Under the pieces are notes generated by a model. That model saw nothing but the letters and a program-made list of their open reading frames with translations. It was not told where the DNA came from and did no database searches. Shown piece by piece: positions 1 to 7,812 of a stretch of 64,000 nucleotides of DNA. The translations under genes and the position numbers were made by a program. Where the stretch lies: NCBI GenBank assembly GCA_964592155.1, contig CAZQDA010000003.1, positions 1 to 64,000 of the forward strand. The letters are read 5' to 3'. Position 1 is the first letter of the stretch. Every line of letters begins with the position of its first letter. This stretch comes from Christensenella sp964592155. Its GTDB lineage: Bacteria > Bacillota > Clostridia > Christensenellales > Christensenellaceae.

Positions 1-91
1 CTACGCCGGACGCTGTCGGCTTTGACGCACTTCCCCCGCCCGGCATTGCCTGCCATCGCTTTTTATCCCATTGATTTTTATTATTTGCCAC
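1..91 (-). CDS. Prophage protein, N-terminal fragment (runs off window)
   Basis: A GTG start at 91 is preceded by a good ribosome binding site (GGGAG, 6 bases away), and the frame stays open to the window edge, giving about 30 residues. The visible N-terminus is hydrophilic and rich in Asn, Lys and Gly and matches nothing I recognise. It lies just downstream of the portal gene on the same strand, where head-morphogenesis genes are usual in phages. Its function cannot be read from this fragment. Confidence 0.5.
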   Translation of the reverse strand, partial: MANNKNQWDKKRWQAMPGGGSASKPTASGV

Positions 92-155
92 GTTCTTCTC
101 CCTTCTGCAAAAAATGCGCACAGCTCTTTTTACCGCGCGCATTTTTCACGATTTC

Positions 156-2246
156 TTATTGCTCCTCCTGCCTGACTGCCCTTTGCTTTTCAAATTCTTC
201 TGTCAGCCATCTTTTTTGCGCCTGACTCGTCTCAACCAGTTCAATCACCTGCATCGCCTGCTCCGGTGTCAATTCCTTTAGCTCCTCCAATATCTGCAAA
301 AGCTCTTCTTGGGTGAACGCGCCCTCCGGCAACCCGCCTGTTTCCCGTATTCCTATATCATCAGCTTCTTCCTGCCCGCTGTTCATCATGCTTTCCTGCT
401 CCTCGATAAACGCCCGCAACTGCGCATCGTCCATATTCTTTACATCCGGCACCTCTGCATTCTGCGGTTCTGATTCCCCTGCTGCCTGCTCCGGCGCAGG
501 GCCGCCGCCCATTTTCGCTTCCAGATCCGTAATATAGCTTTTCAGTTCCTTGTCACTCATCCCTTTTAAGTCCGGAATGCTTTTTTCAGAATTCAATCCT
601 CCGCCAACTGCCGGAATCCCTTGTGGTCCGGATGTGGCAGGACCTGCCGGATTCATGCCTTCCATCCCCAAAAGCCCACTCTGGCTCTGGGTTTTTCTCA
701 CGCTTTCCATGATTCTGTTTTTGTTCTTTACATAACCCTCCGGTACAGCCTCCAGATAAGTAAGCGCATCCGGTATGATTTTATTTTTCATCATGTTATC
801 CAGCGTTTGCACCTGCATCAGTTCCGACCAGTAAGACCCCTGCCCAATGTCGATTTTCAGGTTCAGCGCATAATTTTTCAACAGCGAAAAATCAAATTTT
901 TCCTGCGCGGTGTTTCCTTCGTTATCCGTGAGCGTAACGCTTCTGGTCCCATAATTCACACGCATGATCTCGATAAAAATACGGATGCAGCTCTCAATAA
1001 AGTTATAGAAATCCATACGCTGTATTTCAAGCGGCATACTCGAAGCCTTTTGCACCGCAATAATCGCCGATGTGTTGTCAGGCTTCACATTGCCCAGGGC
1101 CGCATCCGAAGCGCCCATCATTTCCTTTGTCTGCGTGATGGTGGATTGCACCATATTCATTACATTGTTGCTCATGTCCGCGGACTGGAAATTTGCAAAC
1201 AGCGCTTCGTTCGGGTTTCCCGCCACGCCGATTGCCTTTCCGATCCCGTTATCCCACGCCGCAATCTTCGTGCGGTCATAAAGCATTTTAGGAAACGCCA
1301 TTTTAGTCGTATACATCATCGCCATCGCATACAGCTTATTCACGAATATCTGGTTCTGGATTTTTCCGGTCAGAGGCGAAATGCCATGATAGCAGTTCTT
1401 CACTGTTTCCCAATTCATCCACGCCAGCGGATAGAGCTTATATTCCGTGTCCACTTCTTTTTTGATTACCGCGGTTCGCGTGCATTTGATGATGTGTACA
1501 GTTCCTTTTTCCTTCCACAGTTTGAGTATCACCGTTGTATAATCGTTTTCCCTGTCCTGCTCTGTGTTCACATAATGGCTTTCGTTGTCCGCGACCACCT
1601 CGTCCGCGCTCATGCCGTTGATGCGCGCTTCATCCTTCACCTCGTCCGTCAACCGGCGATATGCAATCAGGATGTATGGCTGCTCCTGCACTTCCGCTTC
1701 CGATGGATTTCCAAACAGCACGTTCGTATTATCCAGCAGGTCAACCTTAATTTCCCCTTTATAACGGAAGCCCGTCTCTTCCTCCGGGTCAAACCAGATA
1801 TAAAAGCATCCGTCCCCATCCACCGCGCAGTTGCGGATCATTTTTCTGTTTTTAAATTTCATGTTCGCGCGTTCGATGATGTTGTCCACTTCCTGCGCGA
1901 TAATTTTAGGAATCTTTTCGTCAAGACTCTCTTCCTGCGCTTTTGAGTCTCCCGCGCCCTGTTTGGATGGTCTGTTCTTTTTCTCGTCCTTGCCCATTTT
2001 GTTCGACATCTCCACATTTGTCGCGATGTCGTCCGAAATCAGCATTGCCGTATAATAGTTCACCACCGGCTTTAAAAAATTAAAAACCGGCTTATCAAGA
2101 TCCGGCGCATTCACGCCTTCCCATTGCCTGTCATTAAAAAAATTGTTGTTCCTCTCCACATTTTCATATAATCCGATTCCTGTATTGTATGAAATTCCTC
2201 TTTCATATTCTTTCCATATTTCGTTGGCTTCTTTTCTTATCTTCAT
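156..2246 (-). CDS. Phage portal protein
   Basis: This 696-residue protein resembles phage portal proteins, the dodecameric ring through which DNA enters the capsid and to which tail and terminase attach. The N-terminal half (about 1-500) has the usual portal features: an N-terminal region with a NFLKPVVNYYTAM helix, an acidic mid region and a long helical stem segment. The tail (about 540-696) is rich in Gln, Glu, Gly and Pro and probably disordered, which makes the protein longer than many portals. It lies downstream of an ArpU-like regulator and a small membrane protein on the same strand. No terminase gene lies between the regulator and this gene, which is unusual. The family call rests on overall sequence character, so the exact portal type is uncertain. 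Confidence 0.72.
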   Translation of the reverse strand: MKIRKEANEIWKEYERGISYNTGIGLYENVERNNNFFNDRQWEGVNAPDLDKPVFNFLKPVVNYYTAMLISDDIATNVEMSNKMGKDEKKNRPSKQGAGDSKAQEESLDEKIPKIIAQEVDNIIERANMKFKNRKMIRNCAVDGDGCFYIWFDPEEETGFRYKGEIKVDLLDNTNVLFGNPSEAEVQEQPYILIAYRRLTDEVKDEARINGMSADEVVADNESHYVNTEQDRENDYTTVILKLWKEKGTVHIIKCTRTAVIKKEVDTEYKLYPLAWMNWETVKNCYHGISPLTGKIQNQIFVNKLYAMAMMYTTKMAFPKMLYDRTKIAAWDNGIGKAIGVAGNPNEALFANFQSADMSNNVMNMVQSTITQTKEMMGASDAALGNVKPDNTSAIIAVQKASSMPLEIQRMDFYNFIESCIRIFIEIMRVNYGTRSVTLTDNEGNTAQEKFDFSLLKNYALNLKIDIGQGSYWSELMQVQTLDNMMKNKIIPDALTYLEAVPEGYVKNKNRIMESVRKTQSQSGLLGMEGMNPAGPATSGPQGIPAVGGGLNSEKSIPDLKGMSDKELKSYITDLEAKMGGGPAPEQAAGESEPQNAEVPDVKNMDDAQLRAFIEEQESMMNSGQEEADDIGIRETGGLPEGAFTQEELLQILEELKELTPEQAMQVIELVETSQAQKRWLTEEFEKQRAVRQEEQ

Positions 2247-2342
2247 CTTCCCCTGTTTTCCTTCCTAAGTTTTTTTGCCGCAAAAAATCCCTTTCTTGCC
2301 TTCTGCGGCATGTGCATTGCTCCGCGCTCCCTGCTTTTTGTT

Positions 2343-2549
2343 TTATTCTTCTTCGTGTGGATATTGTCTGCTTCCGTTATAGTTCATTAAATTGTTAAGC
2401 TGTTCCGTCTGCCTATCCTTCTCCTTCTGCCCGCCCGCCTGTCTAATCGGCGCCGGCTTTGCCGCCCGTTCCCTTTTTCCAAACGGCTGGCGGATATATG
2501 CCCCCGCAAAGAATGCCGCAATCATTCCTGCTACAATTATCATTTCCAT
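2343..2549 (-). CDS. Small single-pass membrane protein of the prophage
   Basis: This is a 68-residue protein if it starts at the ATG at 2549, which has AAAGGGG a few bases upstream; an in-frame ATG at 2597 would overlap the regulator gene and lacks a comparable site. The N-terminus is a hydrophobic segment of about 15 residues (IIVAGMIAAFFAGAYI), followed by a basic, Gln/Lys-rich tail. That fits one transmembrane helix with a cytoplasmic tail. It sits between the ArpU-like regulator and the portal gene. I do not recognise a family. A holin is conceivable but unsupported, since the protein has one helix only and sits far from any visible lysin. Confidence 0.6.
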   Translation of the reverse strand: MEMIIVAGMIAAFFAGAYIRQPFGKRERAAKPAPIRQAGGQKEKDRQTEQLNNLMNYNGSRQYPHEEE

Positions 2550-2565
2550 ATGCTTTTCCCCTTTC

Positions 2566-3054
2566 TTACCTTTCTCGCTGTCCGCGCTCTGCATCATGGC
2601 TCAGCGCAGCTGTCCGCTTTATGCCGCGATCTAAGCTATCCAGCACACTTTTTCTGATTCGCTGTGTCTGCCGTTCCGAATAGCCAAGCTGTTCCGCAAT
2701 CCACAAAATACTAAGCCCCTCCCAGTATCTCAGCTTCAAAAAGCCGTATTCCTTGTCGGATAGCTCTGCCGCATCGATTTGTTTCTTGATTTTGTCAAAG
2801 GCAAGGCACAGCTCACTAAGTTCCTTATACATCCGTTCAATCCGCTCATCATAGATTTCCACCATCCTTCGCACAGCGCTATAGACAGGATCGCCGCTTC
2901 TTGCAGCCTTGACCTTTTCCACTCCGGGAGCGCTCAACAATCCTTCCATATAGGAATACTTCTCCGCAACCAGCTCGCTGATTTGCGATTTGCAATCATT
3001 TATCCTCCTGTAAAGATTTCCAAAGTGTATCAATATCTGCTCTGCTCTTTGCAT
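2566..3054 (-). CDS. ArpU/DUF1492-like phage transcriptional regulator
   Basis: The 162-residue protein has a long N-terminal helical region (1-100) and a C-terminal sigma-70 region 4-like helix-turn-helix (about 105-150: YWEGLSILWIAEQLGYSERQ and a following recognition helix). This is the layout of ArpU/RinA/DUF1492-type regulators that switch on late phage genes. It starts at the ATG at 3054 with AAAGGAG 6 bases upstream. The preceding small gene ends at 3067, so the two are co-transcribed. By analogy it would activate packaging and structural genes to its left, such as the portal. Family assignment is from the motif pattern and position. Confidence 0.72.
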   Translation of the reverse strand: MQRAEQILIHFGNLYRRINDCKSQISELVAEKYSYMEGLLSAPGVEKVKAARSGDPVYSAVRRMVEIYDERIERMYKELSELCLAFDKIKKQIDAAELSDKEYGFLKLRYWEGLSILWIAEQLGYSERQTQRIRKSVLDSLDRGIKRTAALSHDAERGQRER

Positions 3055-3066
3055 AACGCGCTCCTT

Positions 3067-3324
3067 TCATCCTCTGCCATAATCGTCTTCAAAATATGAA
3101 ATTTCCCTTTCACATGCCCTGATTTCAGCATCATAATAATCAAGCACATCCTCCTTTAAATCTACGCTTAGGCATTCCAGTTCCTCTATGTCTCTGCGCT
3201 CATCCTCCAATAAGTAAAGTCTCTCCTCCACTTCTTCCGATCTCGCGCGATACCTCCCTGGGTATTCCTCGCCTGTCGCCATAAAATTTCGAATATATGG
3301 CGGATCCTCCATCTGCCTTCTCAT
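3067..3324 (-). CDS. Small acidic coiled-coil-like prophage protein
   Basis: An 85-residue, strongly acidic protein rich in Glu, Arg, Asp and Tyr, with a heptad-like helix over most of its length (about 25-80). It has a clear ribosome binding site (AAGGAG, 8 bases before the ATG at 3324). It is the first gene of the leftward phage transcript that starts from the promoter at 3417-3445. I recognise no family. Its position next to the lysogeny switch suggests an early regulatory or replication-accessory role, but that is inference only. Confidence 0.65.
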   Translation of the reverse strand: MRRQMEDPPYIRNFMATGEEYPGRYRARSEEVEERLYLLEDERRDIEELECLSVDLKEDVLDYYDAEIRACEREISYFEDDYGRG

Positions 3325-3402
3325 TTCTGCTCTCCTTTTCTTTTCATTCTCGTTACCTTTTGCTTTTCAGACCTTCCGACCCGTTTATATTAGCTTTCTT
3401 AA

Positions 3403-3523
3403 TATTAGTTTAGTTAATATTATCATTTGTTTCTCCTCTTGTCAATCATATATATCAACTTTTCTAATATTTATTTTGTTGAAAAAATCCGCATTTTTCG
3501 TTACAATATTAACAAAGTTAATA
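3403..3523. promoter_or_regulatory. Prophage switch: two divergent promoters with three operators
   Basis: Leftward promoter on the minus strand: -35 TTGACA (3440-3445), 17-base spacer, -10 TAATAT (3417-3422). Rightward promoter: TTGAAA (3479-3484), 17-base spacer, TACAAT (3502-3507). Three related 17-bp sites lie at 3403-3419 (TATTAGTTTAGTTAATA), 3453-3469 (TATCAACTTTTCTAATA) and 3507-3523 (TATTAACAAAGTTAATA), with consensus TATTAAC-N3-GTTAATA. The first covers the leftward -10 and the third the rightward -10 edge. This is the layout expected for the XRE repressor encoded alongside. Confidence 0.75.
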
Positions 3524-3554
3524 TAAATATTTCTAATATTTTGAGGTGTCCCCC

Positions 3555-3872
3555 ATGAATCGAATCAAAGAACTTAGAAAGCAGCACGGCCTGAAGCAGA
3601 CCGACCTGTGCAAACAGCTCGGCGTCACACAGGGCGCTCTTTCCGGTTGGGAAAATGAAAATTACGAGCCCGATATCAAGGCGCTCAAAAAAATGGCTGA
3701 AATTTTTAACGTTTCTGTGGATTATATCCTCTGCATGACAGACGAGCCTTCCGCAGCGCCCGGCGAAATTCTGGTCGCGCTTTCCGCCCCCAAAGGCTAC
3801 GATCAGCTCACGGAAGAAGAGCGCAGAGAAATTGAAGAAATCATCGCAATTTATAACAAGCGCAAAGATTAA
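3555..3872 (+). CDS. XRE-family phage repressor (CI-like)
   Basis: A 105-residue DNA-binding protein with an XRE helix-turn-helix in residues 3-58 (IKELRKQHGLKQTDLCKQLG, then a typical SGWENENYEPD recognition region). It has a short acidic C-terminus with no LexA-like peptidase domain. The ATG at 3555 is chosen because GAGGT lies 7 bases upstream; a GTG at 3546 would overlap that site. It is followed 80 bases later by an ImmA/IrrE metallopeptidase gene, the usual partner that cleaves or inactivates such a repressor after DNA damage. It probably binds the three palindromes at 3403-3523 and keeps the prophage silent while regulating its own promoter. Confidence 0.85.
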   Translation: MNRIKELRKQHGLKQTDLCKQLGVTQGALSGWENENYEPDIKALKKMAEIFNVSVDYILCMTDEPSAAPGEILVALSAPKGYDQLTEEERREIEEIIAIYNKRKD

Positions 3873-3951
3873 AATTTTTTAATGAAAGCGTCATTGTTCG
3901 ACACGATTCGACATGCCTCCCTGTTATAATAAATACAAAGAGGTGGAGAAT

Positions 3952-4407
3952 ATGTTGGACGATATTTTAGACGAAGAATTAAGGAAAAACGGAATTACTT
4001 TGGAAACCTATCCCTTTGAGGGCTGCTTTAACGCGCTCACAGTAGGAAAGACCATTTTGCTCAGCAGTCGCCTTGATAATACCGCGCAAAAAAACGCAGT
4101 CACCGCCCACGAGCTCGGGCATCAGAACACCTGCGCAATCAATCTTTTGCACGCAGACAGGCATCTCCAGAACAAATACGAAGATATGGCCGACCGCTGG
4201 GCAGCGCTCAAGATCATGCCTGTGGAAAGAATCCTGCAGGGCTATCGTGCAGGACTGCGTTCTTCTGAAGAATTTTGCGAATATCTTGAGATCGACGAGC
4301 CTTTTTTTAAGCGCGGCTTGTCTGTTTTTTCCAAAATGTACGGCTCTTACTGCAAAAAGGACGGATACCTGATCCGCTTTGAGCCTTTTGATATCAATCA
4401 TTTGTAA
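3952..4407 (+). CDS. ImmA/IrrE-family metallopeptidase
   Basis: A 151-residue protein with the zinc-protease signature HELGH near residue 47, followed by the family pattern of a downstream helix with Asp/Glu ligands (EDMADRWA). ImmA-type peptidases cut or inactivate a neighbouring XRE repressor and so trigger prophage or ICE induction. The ATG at 3952 has GAGGTGGA upstream; an in-frame ATG at 3913 has none. It follows the XRE repressor with no terminator between, so the two form a lysogeny module. No integrase is visible before the contig edge at 4575. Confidence 0.82.
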   Translation: MLDDILDEELRKNGITLETYPFEGCFNALTVGKTILLSSRLDNTAQKNAVTAHELGHQNTCAINLLHADRHLQNKYEDMADRWAALKIMPVERILQGYRAGLRSSEEFCEYLEIDEPFFKRGLSVFSKMYGSYCKKDGYLIRFEPFDINHL

Positions 4408-4435
4408 GATTGATGAAATTGAAAAGTGTTTATAC

Positions 4436-4574
4436 CTTAACAGGCTGTTAAGAAAACTGCGAGTCAAGGCGCTAGAAATTGCAAAAGACGCGATAGAATA
4501 TACAATTCATCGAGGTTTTTGCAATTTCGGCAACGATGAAAGCCATTTTGGAAACGCTAATTGCATTTTCAAAA
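4436..4574. repeat. Inverted-repeat-rich element at a contig edge
   Basis: After the ImmA gene there is an 8-bp perfect inverted repeat with a one-base centre (CTTAACAGGCTGTTAAG, 4436-4452). Next comes a 12-bp perfect inverted repeat, GAAATTGCAAAA at 4475-4486 against its complement at 4517-4528, enclosing 30 bases. No gene is seen. It abuts a scaffold gap, as expected if it is a dispersed repeat that broke the assembly. There is no second copy in this window to test that. Confidence 0.4.
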
Positions 4575-4674
4575 NNNNNNNNNNNNNNNNNNNNNNNNNN
4601 NNNNNNNNNNNNNNNNNNNNNNNNNNNNNNNNNNNNNNNNNNNNNNNNNNNNNNNNNNNNNNNNNNNNNNNNNN
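4575..4674. other. Scaffold gap (100 N)
   Basis: There are exactly 100 N. The flanks share no sequence, so the true length is unknown. It removes the last residues of nrdG and the prophage/chromosome junction, where an integrase or attachment site could lie. Confidence 0.95.
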
Positions 4675-5315
4675 TTTTTTTGGTATTCTTTGAGTTCGTC
4701 CGCCATTTGCCGGATTTCCCGCGGCGAATAAACCCGCAGCTTTTCCACACGGACGGGCCGGTATAGCTGCAATGCGTAGGCCGGAACCTGCTGCACCGCG
4801 CGCGCCATTTCCCGCAGTTCTTCCATTTTAAGCTCTGGAATCACTGTGGTTCTCAGTTCCCATTCCAGTTTGGAATCCCGCAGCAGGGCAAGCGTTTCCC
4901 TCACGCCCTGCGCGTCATGTCCGCAAATCTCCTGATATCGCTCAAAGGGCGCTTTATAATCCATTGCCACATAATCAACCAGCCCGCGTTCCATAAGCTT
5001 AAGCACCATTTGCGGGTTGCTTCCGTTCGTGTCCAGCTTCACATCATAGGAAAGGCTTTTGAGCATCGCCGCAAATTCAGGCAAATCCTCCTGCAGCGTC
5101 GGCTCTCCTCCGGACAGCACAATTCCATCCAGCAAGCCCGCCCGTTTTTTCAGAAAACGCTCAATTTCCTCGTTATCCATAAGCGCAGGTGCGTTAAGCA
5201 ATCCGCGGTTGTGGCAAAAACCGCAATCGTAGTTACAGCCCGCCGTGAAGATCACCGCCGCCAGCCGGTGGGGAAAATCGATCGTCGCCGTTTTGAGTAA
5301 ACCGGCTATGTTCAA
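4675..5315 (-). CDS. nrdG: Anaerobic ribonucleotide reductase activating protein (3' end in gap)
   Basis: This is a radical SAM enzyme that uses S-adenosylmethionine and a 4Fe-4S cluster to install the glycyl radical on NrdD. The visible 213 residues contain the cluster motif CNYDCGFC (about 27-34), the SAM-binding GGEP motif (about 69-72) and the domain core. Only the extreme C-terminus is lost in the gap, since family members run about 215-235 residues. The start is a TTG at 5315 whose bases overlap the nrdD stop (TTGA), so the pair is translationally coupled. No ATG fits, and the sequence MNIAGLLKTATIDFPH matches where the family begins. It is co-transcribed with nrdD. Confidence 0.9.
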
Positions 5316-7411
5316 AGCGTATTCTCCTTGATCGTATATTTCACGCGCTCATCATATTCTGTTTTCTTTCCTTTGTGAAAATTCTGAACCGGCCGCAAAT
5401 ATCCTACAACGCGGCTCCACACCTCCGTATCGCTCCCGCATTCCGGGCAGGTAAACTGCTCACCAGAAAGATATCCATGCTCCTGACAGATGGAAAATGT
5501 GGGCGTCAGCGATACATATGGCAGCTTATAGTTGGTGAATATTTTGCGGATCAGCTGTTTTGCCACCTCCACGTCGGAAATGCGCTCACCCAGATAAAGA
5601 TGCAGCACTGTTCCGCCTGTGTAAAGACTTTGCAATTCGTCCTGCAAATCCATCGTTTCAAAAATATCGTCTGTAAACCCAACGGGAAGCTGGGTAGAGT
5701 TCGTGTAATAAGGAACCTTTTCATCGCCCGCGCAAATAATTTCCGGATACTTTTTCTTGTCGAGCTCCGCCAGCCGGTAGCTCGTTCCTTCTGCCGGAGT
5801 CGCCTCCAAATTATAAAAATGTCCTGTCTCTTCCTGTATGCTCGTCATCAGCTCCCGCAAATAATTCATGATCGAAATCGCAAACGCCTGTCCCTTTTGT
5901 GTGGTAAGGTCCGTTCCGTCGCCATAGAAATTCAAGAGCGCCTCGTTCATGCCCAGAATGCCAATCGTGTTAAAATGGTTAAACCAGTATTGATCCGTCC
6001 GCATCTTGATATTGCGCAAATAGTGAGCCGAGAATGGATAAAGGCCCTTTTGCGTCTGTGTCTCGATAATTTTGCGCTTAATTTCAAGGCTGTTTTTCGC
6101 CATCATCACAAGCTTCCACAGCCGCGCGCGGAATTCCCCCTCGGATTTGGATAAGTAGCCAATCCGCGGCAGGTTGACCGTCACCACGCCGATGGAACCC
6201 GTCATCGGATTCGATCCGAATAGCCCGCCGCCGCGCTTGCGCAGCTCCTTTGTGTCAAGCCGCAGGCGGCAGCACATGGAAAGCGCGTCCTCTGGGCTTA
6301 AATCAGAGTTCATATAGTTGGAAAAATACGGGATTCCATATTTGCACGTAATCTCCATAAACCGATTCACCACAGGACTTTCCCAGTCAAAATCATTCGT
6401 CACATTAATGGTTGGAATAGGGAACGTGAAGACTCTGCCGCGCGCGTCGCCCTCCAGCATCACCTCACAGAATGCCTCGTTAAACAGATCCATTTCCTTT
6501 TGGAACTCGCCATAGCTTTCCTTCATTACCTTGCCACCGCAAATCACCGCTTCCTCTTTTAACGTGCGCGGGCACACGATGTCAAACGTCAGGTTGGAAA
6601 AAGGACACTGGAATCCTACTCTCGTCGGTACGTTGATATTGAAAATAAATTCCTGAAGCGCCTGCTTCACGGCCTCAAATGTCATATTGTCATAGCGGAT
6701 AAACGGTGCGCAATAGGTGTCGATCGAAGACCATGCCTGCGCCCCTGCCGTCTCGCCCTGCGTGGTAAAGGTCGAATTCACCACCTGCCCCAAAAAAGAA
6801 CGCAAATGCTTTGCCGGCGAAGACTCCACCTTGCCGGGCACGCCGCCGAAGCCGTCCATCAAAAGCTGCCTCAAATCCCATCCGGCGCAGTATGGACCGA
6901 AAAATCCCAGATCATGGATATGAAAATCCCCGCTTGTGTGCGCCTCGCGCACCTCCTGCGGATATACCTCATGCAACCAGTATTGTTTGGTAAACGTCTC
7001 ACGCACATAATTATTCATGCCGTTGATTGATTTTTGCGTGTTGGCATTTTCCTTGATCTGCCAATCCTTATCATCAAGATAATCAGAAAACATATCGATC
7101 GTCGCGCCGATCAGGGCGTTGCTTTCCCTTGCCGCACGGCGTTTTTCACGATAGAGGATATAGGCCTTCGCCGTTTTCGCGTGACCGCGCTCAATCAGCA
7201 CCTTCTCCACAATATCCTGTATCTGCTCCACATCTGCGGCATCAGCCTTCAATTGCAAATTCGCAACGTCGACCACTTCATTGGAAATTTTTTGCGCGGT
7301 ATCAAAGTCGTCTCCGCCCACTGCTGTGACCGCTTTAAAAATAGCCCATGTGATTTTTTCCTGCTGAAATGCCTCGGTGCTGCCGTTTCTTTTTTTGATC
7401 TGTGTAATCAT
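5312..7411 (-). CDS. nrdD: Anaerobic (class III) ribonucleoside-triphosphate reductase
   Basis: It reduces ribonucleoside triphosphates to deoxyribonucleotides without oxygen, using a glycyl radical and formate as reductant. The 699-residue protein has an N-terminal ATP-cone (about 3-90) for allosteric control, a catalytic 10-stranded barrel core, a C-terminal zinc site (ICQEHGY... and CPECG), and the radical motif RVVGYL with Gly near 670. The ATG at 7411 has AGGAGAG upstream. A longer reading to 7561 extends into leader DNA containing a terminator-like hairpin, so it is rejected. It overlaps nrdG by 4 bases. The gene makes dNTP supply independent of oxygen, which fits a strict anaerobe. Confidence 0.95.
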   Translation of the reverse strand: MITQIKKRNGSTEAFQQEKITWAIFKAVTAVGGDDFDTAQKISNEVVDVANLQLKADAADVEQIQDIVEKVLIERGHAKTAKAYILYREKRRAARESNALIGATIDMFSDYLDDKDWQIKENANTQKSINGMNNYVRETFTKQYWLHEVYPQEVREAHTSGDFHIHDLGFFGPYCAGWDLRQLLMDGFGGVPGKVESSPAKHLRSFLGQVVNSTFTTQGETAGAQAWSSIDTYCAPFIRYDNMTFEAVKQALQEFIFNINVPTRVGFQCPFSNLTFDIVCPRTLKEEAVICGGKVMKESYGEFQKEMDLFNEAFCEVMLEGDARGRVFTFPIPTINVTNDFDWESPVVNRFMEITCKYGIPYFSNYMNSDLSPEDALSMCCRLRLDTKELRKRGGGLFGSNPMTGSIGVVTVNLPRIGYLSKSEGEFRARLWKLVMMAKNSLEIKRKIIETQTQKGLYPFSAHYLRNIKMRTDQYWFNHFNTIGILGMNEALLNFYGDGTDLTTQKGQAFAISIMNYLRELMTSIQEETGHFYNLEATPAEGTSYRLAELDKKKYPEIICAGDEKVPYYTNSTQLPVGFTDDIFETMDLQDELQSLYTGGTVLHLYLGERISDVEVAKQLIRKIFTNYKLPYVSLTPTFSICQEHGYLSGEQFTCPECGSDTEVWSRVVGYLRPVQNFHKGKKTEYDERVKYTIKENTL

Positions 7412-7513
7412 ACTGTTCTCTCCTGTTTCTAACGCTCTATTTTCTGCTTCAAAGGGAATCCGGCAACACCGGCCCGCTTGCAACAATTTCTTTTCAGGAT
7501 GGTGGCGGCAAAC

Positions 7514-7539
7514 AAAAAAGCGTCCTTTGGAAGGAACGC
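7514..7539 (-). terminator. Terminator-like hairpin in the nrdD leader
   Basis: On the minus strand the stem GCGTTCCTT/AAGGACGC (one bulge) is followed by six T. It lies about 100 bases upstream of the nrdD start, downstream of a gap. It could be an attenuator of a riboswitch or other leader whose sensor is partly lost in the gap, or the end of an upstream transcript. I cannot match the remaining sequence to a known aptamer. Confidence 0.5.
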
Positions 7540-7581
7540 AAAACCATTCCGCCTTCGCCATGCTCCGTGGCAGCGTGTGCA

Positions 7582-7681
7582 NNNNNNNNNNNNNNNNNNN
7601 NNNNNNNNNNNNNNNNNNNNNNNNNNNNNNNNNNNNNNNNNNNNNNNNNNNNNNNNNNNNNNNNNNNNNNNNNNNNNNNNN
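7582..7681. other. Scaffold gap (100 N)
   Basis: There are exactly 100 N, and the flanks share no sequence. The gap lies in the 400-base intergenic stretch between nrdD and the ferredoxin-like gene. The rest of that stretch holds two hairpins but no gene I can support. Confidence 0.95.
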
Positions 7682-7747
7682 AATACATATATATTGTATT
7701 TCCCTTCTTTCGAAAAGTCAATAGCCATTCTTTTAAAACCCATCATC

Positions 7748-7778
7748 AAAAAAGAACCGGCTCATACACCGGTTCTTG
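7748..7778 (-). terminator. Rho-independent terminator of the ferredoxin-like gene
   Basis: On the minus strand the 10-base stem CAAGAACCGG pairs with CCGGTTCTTT over an 8-base loop and is followed by a T run. It begins about 35 bases past the stop codon at 7813. Confidence 0.85.
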
Positions 7779-7812
7779 CTCGTTATCGTTTTCTGGCATA
7801 CATTTGAGGGCG

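Noticed and set aside
621..1946. Long plus-strand reading frame (441 codons) opposite the portal gene
   Set aside because: It is a shadow of the portal gene: no ribosome site, His/Arg-rich unnatural composition, and the minus-strand gene has clear family character.
7412..7581. Cobalamin riboswitch before nrdD
   Set aside because: Some GC-rich pieces look similar, but the conserved B12-box was not found in the visible sequence; part of the region is in a gap.
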